This document shows, piece after piece, positions 8,381-16,165 of a DNA stretch of 64,000 nucleotides (position 1 is the stretch's first letter; every line of letters starts with the position of its first letter). The position numbers were made by a program, and so were the translations under genes. The notes beneath the pieces are model-generated. The model did not search any database and was not told where the DNA came from. It saw only the letters and a list, made by a program, of their open reading frames with translations. The stretch comes from JAVVEH01 sp032251435 (GTDB taxonomy: Bacteria > Verrucomicrobiota > Lentisphaeria > Oligosphaerales > MVZH01). The stretch is from contig JAVVEH010000021.1 of NCBI GenBank assembly GCA_032251435.1, positions 12,428 through 76,427 of the forward strand, in the 5' to 3' direction.

Positions 8381-8511
8381 GCTCCGGGGGATTAGGACCG
8401 GAGCCCTCGTCGAACCGTCACACAAAGACCCCCGTTTTCGATTCCCCAGCCGCTGAACAGCTCTGCCCCCCCCTTGAACAGTAGCGATAAGGCTTTTTTT
8501 AATGACGCTAC
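8381..8511. promoter_or_regulatory. Inverted repeats upstream of the first sigma54 promoter
   Basis: The gap 8318-8642 contains no gene. GCTCCGG/CCGGAGC (8381-8404) is a perfect seven-pair hairpin without a T run, perhaps the end of the regulator transcript. GTAGCG (8481-8486) and CGCTAC (8506-8511) form a spaced dyad, and GCGATAA recurs inverted near 8530. These lie 70-100 bases before the sigma54 promoter, where enhancer sites for the activator would be expected. Confidence 0.4.
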
Positions 8512-8581
8512 AGTCGCATTTTAGCAACTCTTTATCGCATGTTCGCGGTTTTTCCCTCCCGTCCGCGCCTGTGTTTCATCA

Positions 8582-8598
8582 TTGGCACGGCATCTGCT
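8582..8598 (+). promoter_or_regulatory. Sigma54 (-24/-12) promoter 1
   Basis: TTGGCACGGCATCTGCT matches the sigma54 consensus TGGCACG-N4-TTGCW closely: GG at 8584-8585 and GC at 8596-8597 separated by exactly ten bases. Transcription would start near 8609, before the NifX-like gene at 8643. Confidence 0.88.
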
Positions 8599-8642
8599 TA
8601 AACACTGTGTCGAACGTTTGACGGTATTACGCGGGAGTCATG

Positions 8643-9035
8643 ATGCGAATCGCTTTAGCGGTCTTAAACAATCGAATCGCTCCGGTTTTTGACACGGCCC
8701 GTCACTTGATTGTCTTTGACGACAACGATGAAAAGGTGAGGCGGGAGGTTTCCCTTATTGAGGAGGTCCCCCTGCACCGGGCTCGTCAACTGGCGGATAT
8801 CGGGGTCAATGTGTTGATTTGCGGGGCGGTTTCGCGGCCCTTGCGCGCCATGATCCAAGCGTGGGGGGTGGAGATCCATCCATTTGTCTCCGGCGATGTG
8901 ACCGATATTCTTCAAGCCTACCGGGACGGACGGCTGGACACACCGGATTTCGCCATGCCCGGATGCCGGGGCATGCGCCACCAGCACGCGGGAGGCCGCC
9001 CCGGCGCGTGCCGACGGCGGCGGGGACGGGACTAA
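8643..9035 (+). CDS. NifX/dinitrogenase iron-molybdenum cofactor family protein
   Basis: A 130-residue protein with the NifX/NifB-C fold: first strand MRIALAVLNNRIAPVFD, then GVNVLICGAVS and a final helix. The C-terminus is an Arg-rich tail with one Cys and His residues (GCRGMRHQHAGG). Members bind metal clusters such as FeMo-co precursors or the Mo-Cu cluster of the orange protein ORP. Of the three NifX-like proteins here, this one stands alone behind sigma54 promoter 1. Two tandem ATG codons exist (8640 and 8643); GGGAG at 8633-8637 fits 8643 better. Exact cofactor unknown. Confidence 0.8.
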   Translation: MRIALAVLNNRIAPVFDTARHLIVFDDNDEKVRREVSLIEEVPLHRARQLADIGVNVLICGAVSRPLRAMIQAWGVEIHPFVSGDVTDILQAYRDGRLDTPDFAMPGCRGMRHQHAGGRPGACRRRRGRD

Positions 9036-9037
9036 CC

Positions 9038-9060
9038 GGGGGGGGGGGCGCGCCCCCCGG
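9038..9060. repeat. GC-only palindrome between the two sigma54 units
   Basis: A run of 11 G is followed by CGCG and six C; 9043-9058 is a perfect 16-base palindrome. It begins two bases after a stop codon and has no T run, so it may stall or protect the transcript end rather than terminate it intrinsically. Confidence 0.5.
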
Positions 9061-9125
9061 GCACAGTTGCGCTCCCGCTACTGAAAAACCTCAGGCCAGC
9101 GTCATAAAACCAGGTTTTAAAATAT

Positions 9126-9154
9126 TGTAACATACTCTTCTGTAATATGTTACA
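9126..9154. promoter_or_regulatory. Probable enhancer site for the sigma54 regulator
   Basis: TGTAACATA and TATGTTACA form a perfect nine-base dyad with an 11-base spacer, centred about 45 bases before sigma54 promoter 2. The symmetry and position suit a dimeric Fis-type HTH activator. Confidence 0.65.
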
Positions 9155-9182
9155 TTCTAAAACAGGCTGCTCTAAAAATTTG

Positions 9183-9199
9183 TTGGCACAGACGATGCT
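9183..9199 (+). promoter_or_regulatory. Sigma54 (-24/-12) promoter 2
   Basis: TTGGCACAGACGATGCT has GG at 9185-9186 and GC at 9197-9198 with the required ten-base gap, and the TTGGCAC core is perfect. It precedes the long overlapping gene set 9285-13890. Confidence 0.9.
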
Positions 9200-9284
9200 T
9201 TGAGAAGGTGACCAGGCGTTGACGGTGTGTTCTTCAGCGCCGCCACCGCGAAACAGTAACAACAATCAAAAAGTGAGGTGTGTC

Positions 9285-9626
9285 ATGCCACGCGGAAATG
9301 GAACAGGACCAAATGGAATGGGCCCGATGACGGGTCGGGGCGCGGGATTCTGCGCCGGCTTTGAAACCGCCGGATTCGCCAATCCGGCGCCCGGATACGG
9401 CATGGGCCGCGGCGGCCGCGGAATGGGCGGGGCCGGACTCGGCCTGAGACGGGGAGCTGGCGCCGGACGCGGCTTGGGCCGGCGGTTCGCCGGCGCATTG
9501 ACGCGGCCAATGGTGTCCGCCGAGGACGAAAGAGCCGCTCTGCGCGAACAGGTGACAGCTCTGCGGACGAACGCGGACAAATTAGAAAAACAGCTGCGAC
9601 AGCTGGAAAGTGATGACGCGGAATGA
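9285..9626 (+). CDS. DUF5320-type Gly/Arg/Met-rich small protein
   Basis: A 113-residue protein with an N-terminal Gly/Met/Arg-rich segment starting MPRGNGTGPNGMGPMTGRGA and containing one Cys (FCAGF), followed by a C-terminal helix with heptad-like leucines (ALREQVTALRTNADKLEKQLRQLE) that looks like a coiled coil. Such proteins are commonly found next to NifX and MinD genes in anaerobes; their role is unknown. GAGG at 9275-9278 precedes the ATG. The stop overlaps the next start (ATGA), indicating translational coupling. Confidence 0.8.
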   Translation: MPRGNGTGPNGMGPMTGRGAGFCAGFETAGFANPAPGYGMGRGGRGMGGAGLGLRRGAGAGRGLGRRFAGALTRPMVSAEDERAALREQVTALRTNADKLEKQLRQLESDDAE

Positions 9627-9985
9627 AAATAGCGGTAACCTGTATTGGCGACACGTCGGGAATGACTGTGGATCCGCGCTTTGGCCGGGCCGCCCAGTTG
9701 TTGATTCACGACACGAAAACGGGCGCCTCCCGCATCGTTGACAATACCCAGAATCTGAACGCGGCGCAAGGCGCGGGCATTCAAACGGCGCAACATGTCA
9801 TTGATGAGGGAGCCGAAGCGGTCATTACCGGAAATTGCGGGCCCAAGGCCTTCCGGGTGCTCACCGCCGCCGGCATCAAAATATACACGGTTCAGGACGT
9901 GACCGTGAAAGAGGCCTTGCAAGCGTGTGAGGAAAATCGGTTGACCGCGGTTTCCGCGGCGACGGTTGAAGGGCACTGGGTGTAA
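9623..9985 (+). CDS. NifX/NifB-type metal-cluster binding protein
   Basis: A 120-residue NifX-fold protein: MKIAVTCIGDTSGMTVDPRFGRA at the start, GAGIQTAQHVIDEGAEAVITGNCGPKA in the middle and a closing helix with a Cys. The GNCGPKA loop is typical of the family and probably touches the bound cluster. It overlaps the preceding gene by four bases and abuts the DUF89-MinD gene (TAATG). By position and size it is the best candidate here for an orange-protein (ORP)-like cluster carrier, but this is inferred from context only. Confidence 0.82.
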   Translation: MKIAVTCIGDTSGMTVDPRFGRAAQLLIHDTKTGASRIVDNTQNLNAAQGAGIQTAQHVIDEGAEAVITGNCGPKAFRVLTAAGIKIYTVQDVTVKEALQACEENRLTAVSAATVEGHWV

Positions 9986-11739
9986 TGCGCACGCAATTGG
10001 ATTGCCTCCCTTGTTTTGTCCGACAATCCTTGGAAGCGGCCCGGGAGATCACCAGCGATCAGCGGGTGATCGAAGCGTCCATGCGGGAAGTCTTGACGAT
10101 TGCGGCGACCTTTGATTATCATCTGTCCCCGCCTGAGATGGGGCAGATGATTCATCGGGTGCTGCGGCGGAATGTCAATCACCCCGACCCGTACCGGGAG
10201 ATCAAAAAAAGATCCACGCGGAAAGCCCTCGCCTATGCCGATGAGATCCGGGCCCGCGTCGCCGCGGCTGAAAACACATTCGAGACCGCGCTCCGCTTCG
10301 CCATCGCCGGGAATATCATGGATTTCGCTCTGACCACGCTGTGGGATGAGGACCGGATTGAGGCCTCCCTTGAGAAGGCTGTCCGGCAACCCTTGAATCA
10401 GCGCCTCGCGCGGGATCTGGAACAGGTTGTCCGGGAAGCGGACACGGTCTTGTACCTGGGCGACAACGCCGGAGAAACGGTCTTTGACCGCCTGTTTATT
10501 GAACAGTTTCCCGGCGCCCCGAAAGTGATTTACGCGGTGAAAGGCGGCCCGATTATCAATGACGCCACTCTCGAAGACGCCCGGGAAGCGGGGCTGGACC
10601 GCGTCGCGGAACTCCTTGAAAACGGCAATGACGCGCCGGGCACGGTCCTGTCGCAGGTGTCCGATGAATTCGCCCGGATCTATGACCAGGCGGATGTCGT
10701 CATCGCCAAAGGCCAGGCGAATTTTGAGACACTAAACACGGCGGACCGGACGATTTATTTTTTAACGCAAATGAAGTGCCCGACCATCGCCGAAAGCTAT
10801 GGCTATCATGTCGGAGACTGGATCGTGACGACCACTGACGAGCTGCGGGAACGCGCGCCGTCACAGCCCGCCACCCCGAAACGACCGTTCACGCTGGCCG
10901 TCGCCTCCGGCAAAGGGGGCACAGGCAAAACCACGCTGTCCGTCGCGTTGGCCCTGGCGGCGGCGGAACCGGTCTGGCTCCTGGACTGTGATGTTGAAGA
11001 ACCCAACGCCCATATTTTTCTAAATCCGCCTGACACGGCGGAAACAATCGTGACCGTGAAAACTCCCGTGATCGACACGGAAAAATGCACCGCCTGCGGA
11101 AAATGCGCGGCGTTTTGCCAATTTAACGCGCTCGCCTGCTTGAAGAGCGGCGCGATGACGTTTCCAGAACTCTGCCACGGCTGCGGCGGCTGTATGAAAA
11201 TATGTCCGGAACAGGCGATAACTGAAACGGACCGCCGGATTGGCTCTATCACTCAGGCGAGTCTGCGTGATATCACCTTGGTCACTGGACGGCTGGACAT
11301 CGGCCAGCCAATGGCCCCGCCGGTTATCCGCGCGGTTTGTGAAAAAGCGGCGACCGCTGGTTTGACCATCATCGACTCCCCGCCCGGCACATCCTGTCCG
11401 ATGATCGCGGCTGCGCGCGGCGCCGATTTTGTCCTTCTCGTCAGCGAGCCGACACCCTTCGGCCTTCACGATTTAAAGCTGGCGGTGGAGACCGTCCGCG
11501 CGCTGGGCAAGCCCTTCGCCGTGGCTGTCAACCGGGCGGGAGAACATTCGGACGAGTGCCCTCTGACCGCGTATTGCGCGGAGGAGGACATCCCCGTCGC
11601 CTTGCGCGTGCCGGATGACCGCCGCGTGGCGGTGGCCTATTCCAACGGTGAGAATCTGCTGACCGCCCGCCCGGATGTCGCCTGTGAACTCAACGCCTTT
11701 ATTGAAAAAATCCGGCGGGAAGGACATCGTGTCGAATGA
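9985..11739 (+). CDS. DUF89/ARMT1-like domain fused to a ferredoxin-containing MinD ATPase
   Basis: A 584-residue two-part protein. Residues 1-290 match the DUF89/ARMT1-like metal-dependent phosphatase family: CLPCFVRQ near the start, YLGDNAGETVFD with likely metal-binding Asp and Asn, and KGQANFE. Residues 300-584 form a MinD/Mrp-type P-loop ATPase (deviant Walker A SGKGGTGKTT) with a double 4Fe-4S insert (CTACGKCAAFC, CHGCGGCMKIC) and the switch motif DSPPGTSCP. MinD pairs with this insert occur in Orp clusters; their usual length is about 290 residues, so the N-terminal half is an added domain. Its start and stop codons overlap both neighbours. Substrate unknown; metal-cluster loading is likely for the ATPase half. 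Confidence 0.85.
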   Translation: MRTQLDCLPCFVRQSLEAAREITSDQRVIEASMREVLTIAATFDYHLSPPEMGQMIHRVLRRNVNHPDPYREIKKRSTRKALAYADEIRARVAAAENTFETALRFAIAGNIMDFALTTLWDEDRIEASLEKAVRQPLNQRLARDLEQVVREADTVLYLGDNAGETVFDRLFIEQFPGAPKVIYAVKGGPIINDATLEDAREAGLDRVAELLENGNDAPGTVLSQVSDEFARIYDQADVVIAKGQANFETLNTADRTIYFLTQMKCPTIAESYGYHVGDWIVTTTDELRERAPSQPATPKRPFTLAVASGKGGTGKTTLSVALALAAAEPVWLLDCDVEEPNAHIFLNPPDTAETIVTVKTPVIDTEKCTACGKCAAFCQFNALACLKSGAMTFPELCHGCGGCMKICPEQAITETDRRIGSITQASLRDITLVTGRLDIGQPMAPPVIRAVCEKAATAGLTIIDSPPGTSCPMIAAARGADFVLLVSEPTPFGLHDLKLAVETVRALGKPFAVAVNRAGEHSDECPLTAYCAEEDIPVALRVPDDRRVAVAYSNGENLLTARPDVACELNAFIEKIRREGHRVE

Positions 11740-12608
11740 AAGAAATTGTGGTGATCAGTGGTAAAGGGGGAACCGGTAAAACCAGCTTGACTGGCGCCTT
11801 CGCCAGCTTGGCTGAAAACGCGGTGCTGGCGGACTGCGATGTGGATGCGGCCGACCTGCATCTGCTGCTCCAGCCAAAGGTGAGACAGCGGACCGATTTT
11901 TACAGCGGCCATCAGGCCCGCGTCAGGCAAGCGGACTGCGTCGGTTGCGGCGCCTGCCTGGCTTATTGCCGGTTCGCCGCGGTGAAGATGGATCCTCCCC
12001 GCGGTCCGTTTCACATTGAACCGACGGCGTGCGAGGGATGCGGGGTCTGTGTTCAATTCTGCCCGGTCAAAGCGATTGACTTTAATGACAGTCTATGCGG
12101 AGAATGGTACATCTCTGAAACCCGTCACGGACCGATGGTCCACGCCCGATTGGGAATCGGCGCGGAAAATTCGGGACGGCTGGTCAGTCTGGTGCGCTCT
12201 GAAGCGCGGAAGCTGGCTGAGGAAGAAAACCGGGCTCTCGTGCTGGTTGACGGCCCGCCGGGGGTGGGGTGCCCCGTCATCGCCTCTATTACAGGCGCTG
12301 ACGCGGTCCTGGTGGTGACTGAGCCGACACTGTCGGGCAAGCATGATTTGAACCGGGTTCTGGATTTGGCGGCGCATTTCTCGATCCCCGCCAATGTCTG
12401 TGTCAACAAATGGGATATCAATCCGGACATGGCTGACAGCATTGAGGATGAGGCCGGCCAGCGGGGGGCGACGATTCTCGGACGCGTCTCCTACAGCCCC
12501 GAGATGACCCAGGCGCAGATCGCGGGACAAACCATCCCTGAATACAGTGACGGACAACTGACCCGGGAAATCACGGCTATTTGGCGGGCACTATGGACGA
12601 AGATGTGA
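11736..12608 (+). CDS. MinD-type ATPase with 4Fe-4S ferredoxin insert
   Basis: A 290-residue ParA/MinD superfamily ATPase with deviant Walker A (ISGKGGTGKTS), the early switch Asp (ADCDVDAADLH), two inserted 4Fe-4S motifs (CVGCGACLAYC, CEGCGVCVQFC) and the DGPPGVGCP motif. It pairs with the C-terminal half of the preceding protein; such paired ATPases accompany the orange protein in Desulfovibrio. Likely role is ATP-driven assembly or delivery of a metal-sulfur cluster in the cytoplasm. It overlaps the previous gene by four bases and the next by sixteen. Confidence 0.88.
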   Translation: MKEIVVISGKGGTGKTSLTGAFASLAENAVLADCDVDAADLHLLLQPKVRQRTDFYSGHQARVRQADCVGCGACLAYCRFAAVKMDPPRGPFHIEPTACEGCGVCVQFCPVKAIDFNDSLCGEWYISETRHGPMVHARLGIGAENSGRLVSLVRSEARKLAEEENRALVLVDGPPGVGCPVIASITGADAVLVVTEPTLSGKHDLNRVLDLAAHFSIPANVCVNKWDINPDMADSIEDEAGQRGATILGRVSYSPEMTQAQIAGQTIPEYSDGQLTREITAIWRALWTKM

Positions 12609-12949
12609 CCACCCAAAAACGGTCGGCCCATTTTGGCGCGTTAAACAACGCGGACGGGCGCGCCCGGATCACCGGACCTTGCGGAGACACCATGGAATTT
12701 TGGCTGGCGGTGGATGCCGGGGGCCGCGTCACCAAGGTTGGATTCACAACCGATGGCTGCGGCAGCTCTGTCATCTGCGGCGAGGCGGCCTGCCGGATCG
12801 CGGAAGGCGCGCTGATAAAGGTCGTGAGGCGGCTGGAGCAAGCCGATGTGCTCGCCCTGGCCCGCGGCGTGCCTGATGAGCACCGTCACTGCGCCTTGCT
12901 GGCGGCGAACACGCTGAAACAAGCCGTGCGGTCTGTCCGCGGAACATGA
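12593..12949 (+). CDS. IscU/NifU-N-like iron-sulfur scaffold protein
   Basis: A 118-residue protein with the three conserved IscU Cys positions in context: ITGPCGDTMEFWL (with the adjacent Asp), TDGCGSSVICGEAA and HCALLAANTLK. IscU-type scaffolds build 2Fe-2S or 4Fe-4S clusters for transfer. The ATG at 12593 lies inside the end of the preceding ATPase gene; the stop overlaps the Mrp gene (ATGA). In this operon it could supply iron-sulfur precursors to the ATPases and NifX-type carriers. Confidence 0.85.
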   Translation: MDEDVTTQKRSAHFGALNNADGRARITGPCGDTMEFWLAVDAGGRVTKVGFTTDGCGSSVICGEAACRIAEGALIKVVRRLEQADVLALARGVPDEHRHCALLAANTLKQAVRSVRGT

Positions 12950-13890
12950 TTAAACCATTAGATTTTTTACTGACTAACGAAAGACAAAAAACCATGATCA
13001 TGGAATGTAAAACACCTGGCGGTGACTGCGAAACGTGTGGCGAGAAAGCGTGTCCGTCGCGCGAAGATACCAACGATCTTCTGCGCCGGCGGCTGGCGCG
13101 GATTAAGAACACGCTCGTGGTCTTGTCCGGTAAAGGCGGCGTGGGAAAAAGCACGGTGGCGGTCAATTTGGCGGTGTCTTTGGCCATGGAGGGGAAAAAA
13201 GTCGGCTTGCTGGATGTGGACATTCACGGCCCGAGTGTTCCGGTTATGCTGGGCGTGGTCCGGGAACGCGTCACCTGTGGTCCGGAGGGATTGATCCCGA
13301 TTGAGACAGCCGGTGTCAAAGTCATGTCCATCGCCTTTGTTCTGGATGATCCCGACGCGGCGGTCATCTGGCGCGGCCCCATGAAAATGGGTGTGATTGA
13401 GCAATTTTTAAAAGATGTCAACTGGGGGGAACTGGATTACTTGATTGTGGATTGTCCGCCGGGAACCGGTGATGAACCCTTGTCGGTCGTGCAGTTGTTG
13501 CAGAAACCCACCGGAGCCGTTGTCGTCACCACGCCGCAGGAAGTGGCGGCCGCCGACGTGCGCAAATCCATTGATTTCTGCCGTAAACTCAACCTGCCGG
13601 TTTTGGGCGTGGTGGAAAACATGAGCGGTTTCGCCTGCCCGGATTGCGGCAACGTGACGGCTATTTTCGGAACCGGCGGGGGGGAACGCCTGGCGACAGA
13701 TAACGGTGTCCCGTTTCTGGGTGGCATTCCGATCGATCCGGCGGTCACGGCGGCCGGTGACGCGGGGCAATCATTTGTCCACCGATTCGCGAAGTCCGCG
13801 TCGGCGAAAGCGTTCGCGGCGATCGCCGAACCGTTTCTGAAGTTAACCGCGCGTACAGCGTGTTCCGCCTGCGCGGCAATCGATAAATAG
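12946..13890 (+). CDS. Mrp/NBP35-family iron-sulfur carrier ATPase
   Basis: A 314-residue Mrp/ApbC-type ATPase: N-terminal Cys segment (CKTPGGDCETCGEKAC), deviant Walker A LSGKGGVGKST, DVDIHGPSVP, DCPPGTGDEP and the C-terminal CPDCG pair that bridges a 4Fe-4S cluster between two subunits. These proteins carry and transfer FeS clusters. An Mrp protein is also part of the Desulfovibrio Orp complex. This is the last gene of the tightly overlapping block; 77 bases separate it from the next. The start may be the ATG at 12946 or an internal ATG at 12997 (MECKTPG). Confidence 0.9.
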   Translation: MIKPLDFLLTNERQKTMIMECKTPGGDCETCGEKACPSREDTNDLLRRRLARIKNTLVVLSGKGGVGKSTVAVNLAVSLAMEGKKVGLLDVDIHGPSVPVMLGVVRERVTCGPEGLIPIETAGVKVMSIAFVLDDPDAAVIWRGPMKMGVIEQFLKDVNWGELDYLIVDCPPGTGDEPLSVVQLLQKPTGAVVVTTPQEVAAADVRKSIDFCRKLNLPVLGVVENMSGFACPDCGNVTAIFGTGGGERLATDNGVPFLGGIPIDPAVTAAGDAGQSFVHRFAKSASAKAFAAIAEPFLKLTARTACSACAAIDK

Positions 13891-13967
13891 ATCAATAGAC
13901 GGTCCGCGGATAAGCCGTGAACCAACACCCTTGGTCGTAAACAAACCAACAACAAAAAGGTCCTATC

Positions 13968-14306
13968 ATGAAAATCGCCATCCCTTTGGCTGACGGAAGG
14001 TTGAGCGCCCATTTTGGTCATTGCGCGTCGTTCGCGCTGATTGACGTGGATCCTGAGAAAAAAACCATCACCGGGCGGACGGAGCTTCCCGCCCCCCCCC
14101 ATCAGCCCGGCCTCCTTCCCCCGTGGCTGGCGGAACAAGGAGCGACCGTGATTATCGCGGGAGGCATGGGACAACGCGCCCAGGCGCTGTTCCAGAACCA
14201 GGGCATTGATGTGGTTGTCGGAGCCCGGTCGGCGGCGCCGGAAAAAATCGTCATGGATTATCTGGCCGGGACCTTGGTCAGCGGAGAAAACCTTTGTGAC
14301 CACTAG
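13968..14306 (+). CDS. NifX/NifB-type protein (third in cluster)
   Basis: A 112-residue NifX-fold protein with the signature AHFGHCASFALID and GGMGQRAQALF, typical of the small dinitrogenase-cofactor-like family. The FGHC Cys and His are probable cluster ligands. AAAGG precedes the ATG. The following gene starts inside it. It has no visible promoter of its own in the 77-base gap and likely belongs to the sigma54 unit. Confidence 0.85.
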   Translation: MKIAIPLADGRLSAHFGHCASFALIDVDPEKKTITGRTELPAPPHQPGLLPPWLAEQGATVIIAGGMGQRAQALFQNQGIDVVVGARSAAPEKIVMDYLAGTLVSGENLCDH

Positions 14307-15126
14307 CCTCACTGTTTTGATGGACAACACCAGCCATGACTCGCTCTCCAGCGAGCATGGTTTTTCCTGCTGGCTCCGACTGGCGGACATGTCCATCCTG
14401 TTTGACACCGGTCAAAGCGCGGGATTCGCGGACAACGCGGCGGCCCTGGGCATTGATTTGTCCCGGACATCCGCCATTGTGCTGAGTCACGGGCACTACG
14501 ATCACACGGGCGGTGTCACAACCGCCCTCGCCCTCGCCCCTGACGCCACGATGTATATGCACCCGTCGGCCTTGGACACGCGTTTTTCCCAACGGGACGG
14601 GCGGCCCCGGTCCATCGCCATGCCGCTGGCATCCATGCGCGCGGTTCTTGACTTGCCCGTGGATCAGGTCAAATGGGTGACCCGCCCCTATGAAATCAGC
14701 GCCGGAGTGTGGATAACCGGACCAGTGCCCCGCCAAACCGATTTTGAAGATGTCGGCGGGCGTTTTTTTCTCGACAAACAATGCCGGCGCCCGGACATGA
14801 TTGAGGATGACCTCAGCTTATGGGTGGAGACACCGACAGGCTTGGTGGTGATTCTCGGATGCTGTCACGCCGGCGTGATTAATACGCTCCGGCACATCGA
14901 AACGCTTGCCGGGTGTCAGCGCGTCCGCGGAATTGTCGGGGGAATGCATCTAGTCCATGCGGATGACAACCGGTTGAACAAGACCGTCGAGGTGTTGAAT
15001 CAGTATGCCTTGGACTTTATCGCCCCCTGTCACTGCACCGGAGACGCCGCCATTCAACACTTTAAGACTCATCTCACCTGTCGTGTGACACCCGCCCGTG
15101 TCGGCTGGTCAATGCCGCTGACGTAG
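14296..15126 (+). CDS. Metallo-beta-lactamase-fold hydrolase
   Basis: A 276-residue MBL-fold enzyme with the metal motif SHGHYDHTGG, a later ILGCCHAGVINT and HCTGDAAIQHF near the end. The family form resembles TM0207-like and dihydropterin-related MBL proteins of archaea and anaerobes (N-terminal strand then DNTSHD). GTG at 14296 with GGAG at 14283-14286 gives that strand; an ATG at 14320 would cut it. It overlaps the NifX gene by 11 bases. A pterin link would fit a molybdenum-using cluster, but substrate is unknown. Confidence 0.8.
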   Translation: MTTSLTVLMDNTSHDSLSSEHGFSCWLRLADMSILFDTGQSAGFADNAAALGIDLSRTSAIVLSHGHYDHTGGVTTALALAPDATMYMHPSALDTRFSQRDGRPRSIAMPLASMRAVLDLPVDQVKWVTRPYEISAGVWITGPVPRQTDFEDVGGRFFLDKQCRRPDMIEDDLSLWVETPTGLVVILGCCHAGVINTLRHIETLAGCQRVRGIVGGMHLVHADDNRLNKTVEVLNQYALDFIAPCHCTGDAAIQHFKTHLTCRVTPARVGWSMPLT

Positions 15127-15223
15127 TCCCGCGTCTTCCGCGTTTTTGCGGTGGGTCAGGCCCATTTTTTTCGGTCCAAAGTTGTGGGGGGCTGCCGAGT
15201 TAACGCCGCAGAGAGGGCGTGGC

Positions 15224-16165
15224 CTACCGGGAAACCCGTGTGGGGACTGTCTTTTTTACGATAAACACGCTCAATTCGTACAGTCCCAGCATGGGGATGG
15301 CTAACGCGATCTGACTGAAAACATCGGGTGGTGTCAGCCAGGCGGCGGCAATAAACGCCAATATGACCGCGTACACCCGGCCTTTGGCCAGGCGGTCCGC
15401 CGTCACGAGCCCGAAGCGAGCGAGCACGCCGAAAACCAACGGCATTTCAAAAACCAGCCCGAAAGCGATAATCAGCCGGGCGCAGAAGCTGATGTACCCC
15501 CTTAAAGGCCATATGTGTTCCACGCCGGGGGCGTTGAATGTGAGTAACGCTGGAATGCCAAAAGGCAGGAAACCGTACCCGAAGGCAATCCCGATTGAAA
15601 ATAAAAGCGTGGCCGCCGCGGTCGATTTCAGGACCAACCGCCGCTCGTCCCGGCGGATACCGGGGCTGGCGAACGCCCAGAAAAAATGGACAATGAAGGG
15701 CACCGCGGCCACCGCGCCACCGAGGAAAGCGACAGTCATGCGAATCATGAACGGTTCCACTGGCGATGAGTAAACGACCCGTATGCGGTCGGCGGGCGCC
15801 CCGTTGGCGCCCGTCATCCCCCTCTCCGCCAACAAGACAGCCAGACACTGGGACTGGATCTCGACTTTTTCGGCAAGACAAAGTTCCGGGTCCGCCAGAC
15901 GGTCCAGCAAGAGGGACACGCGGCCGTCTTCGCTGCCACCCGGGGAACCATCCGCGGGCTCCGCGGAGGAGCTGGCGAAATAGTGGTCGCGCAGGGCGGG
16001 ATCCAAATAATCCCGGACAGGAAAAAGCAGTAGCCGGAAAACACATGGTGTGACGAACAATCCCAGCACCGAACACACCGCCAAAGCGGCGATACTTTTA
16101 AACAACACCCGGCGCAAAACGTCCAAATGCTCCCAGAGAGTTAATGTTGGCGTGTCGGGAAGCAT
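15224..16165 (-). CDS. tatC: Sec-independent translocase TatC with long periplasmic loop
   Basis: TatC recognises twin-arginine signal peptides in the inner membrane. The 313-residue protein starts MLPDTPTLTLWEHLDVLRRVL, the usual TatC N-terminal helix with the Glu-His-Leu motif, and has six hydrophobic segments. The end retains TPPDVFSQIALAIPMLGLYE, a hallmark. The first periplasmic loop, between TM1 and TM2, is about 100 residues instead of about 40 and is rich in Ser, Gly, Asp and Glu. AAGGA precedes the ATG at 16163-16165; the in-frame extension up to 16210 is probably untranslated. No tatA is adjacent. The 97 bases to the convergent MBL gene contain only a weak CCGC/GCGG hairpin. Confidence 0.92.
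   Translation of the reverse strand: MLPDTPTLTLWEHLDVLRRVLFKSIAALAVCSVLGLFVTPCVFRLLLFPVRDYLDPALRDHYFASSSAEPADGSPGGSEDGRVSLLLDRLADPELCLAEKVEIQSQCLAVLLAERGMTGANGAPADRIRVVYSSPVEPFMIRMTVAFLGGAVAAVPFIVHFFWAFASPGIRRDERRLVLKSTAAATLLFSIGIAFGYGFLPFGIPALLTFNAPGVEHIWPLRGYISFCARLIIAFGLVFEMPLVFGVLARFGLVTADRLAKGRVYAVILAFIAAAWLTPPDVFSQIALAIPMLGLYELSVFIVKKTVPTRVSR

Noticed and set aside
8288..8527. 79-codon minus-strand frame after the sigma54 regulator
   Set aside because: No SD or motif; it covers inverted repeats expected to be regulatory.
9038..9060. Rho-independent terminator
   Set aside because: The palindrome is pure GC with no following T run, so it is listed only as a repeat.
9266..9976. 236-codon minus-strand frame
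   Set aside because: It is antisense to the DUF5320 and NifX-type genes and arises from their Gly/Arg-rich GC-biased codons.
13437..14408. 323-codon minus-strand frame
   Set aside because: Shadow of the Mrp and NifX genes; no recognisable motif and wrong strand for the operon.
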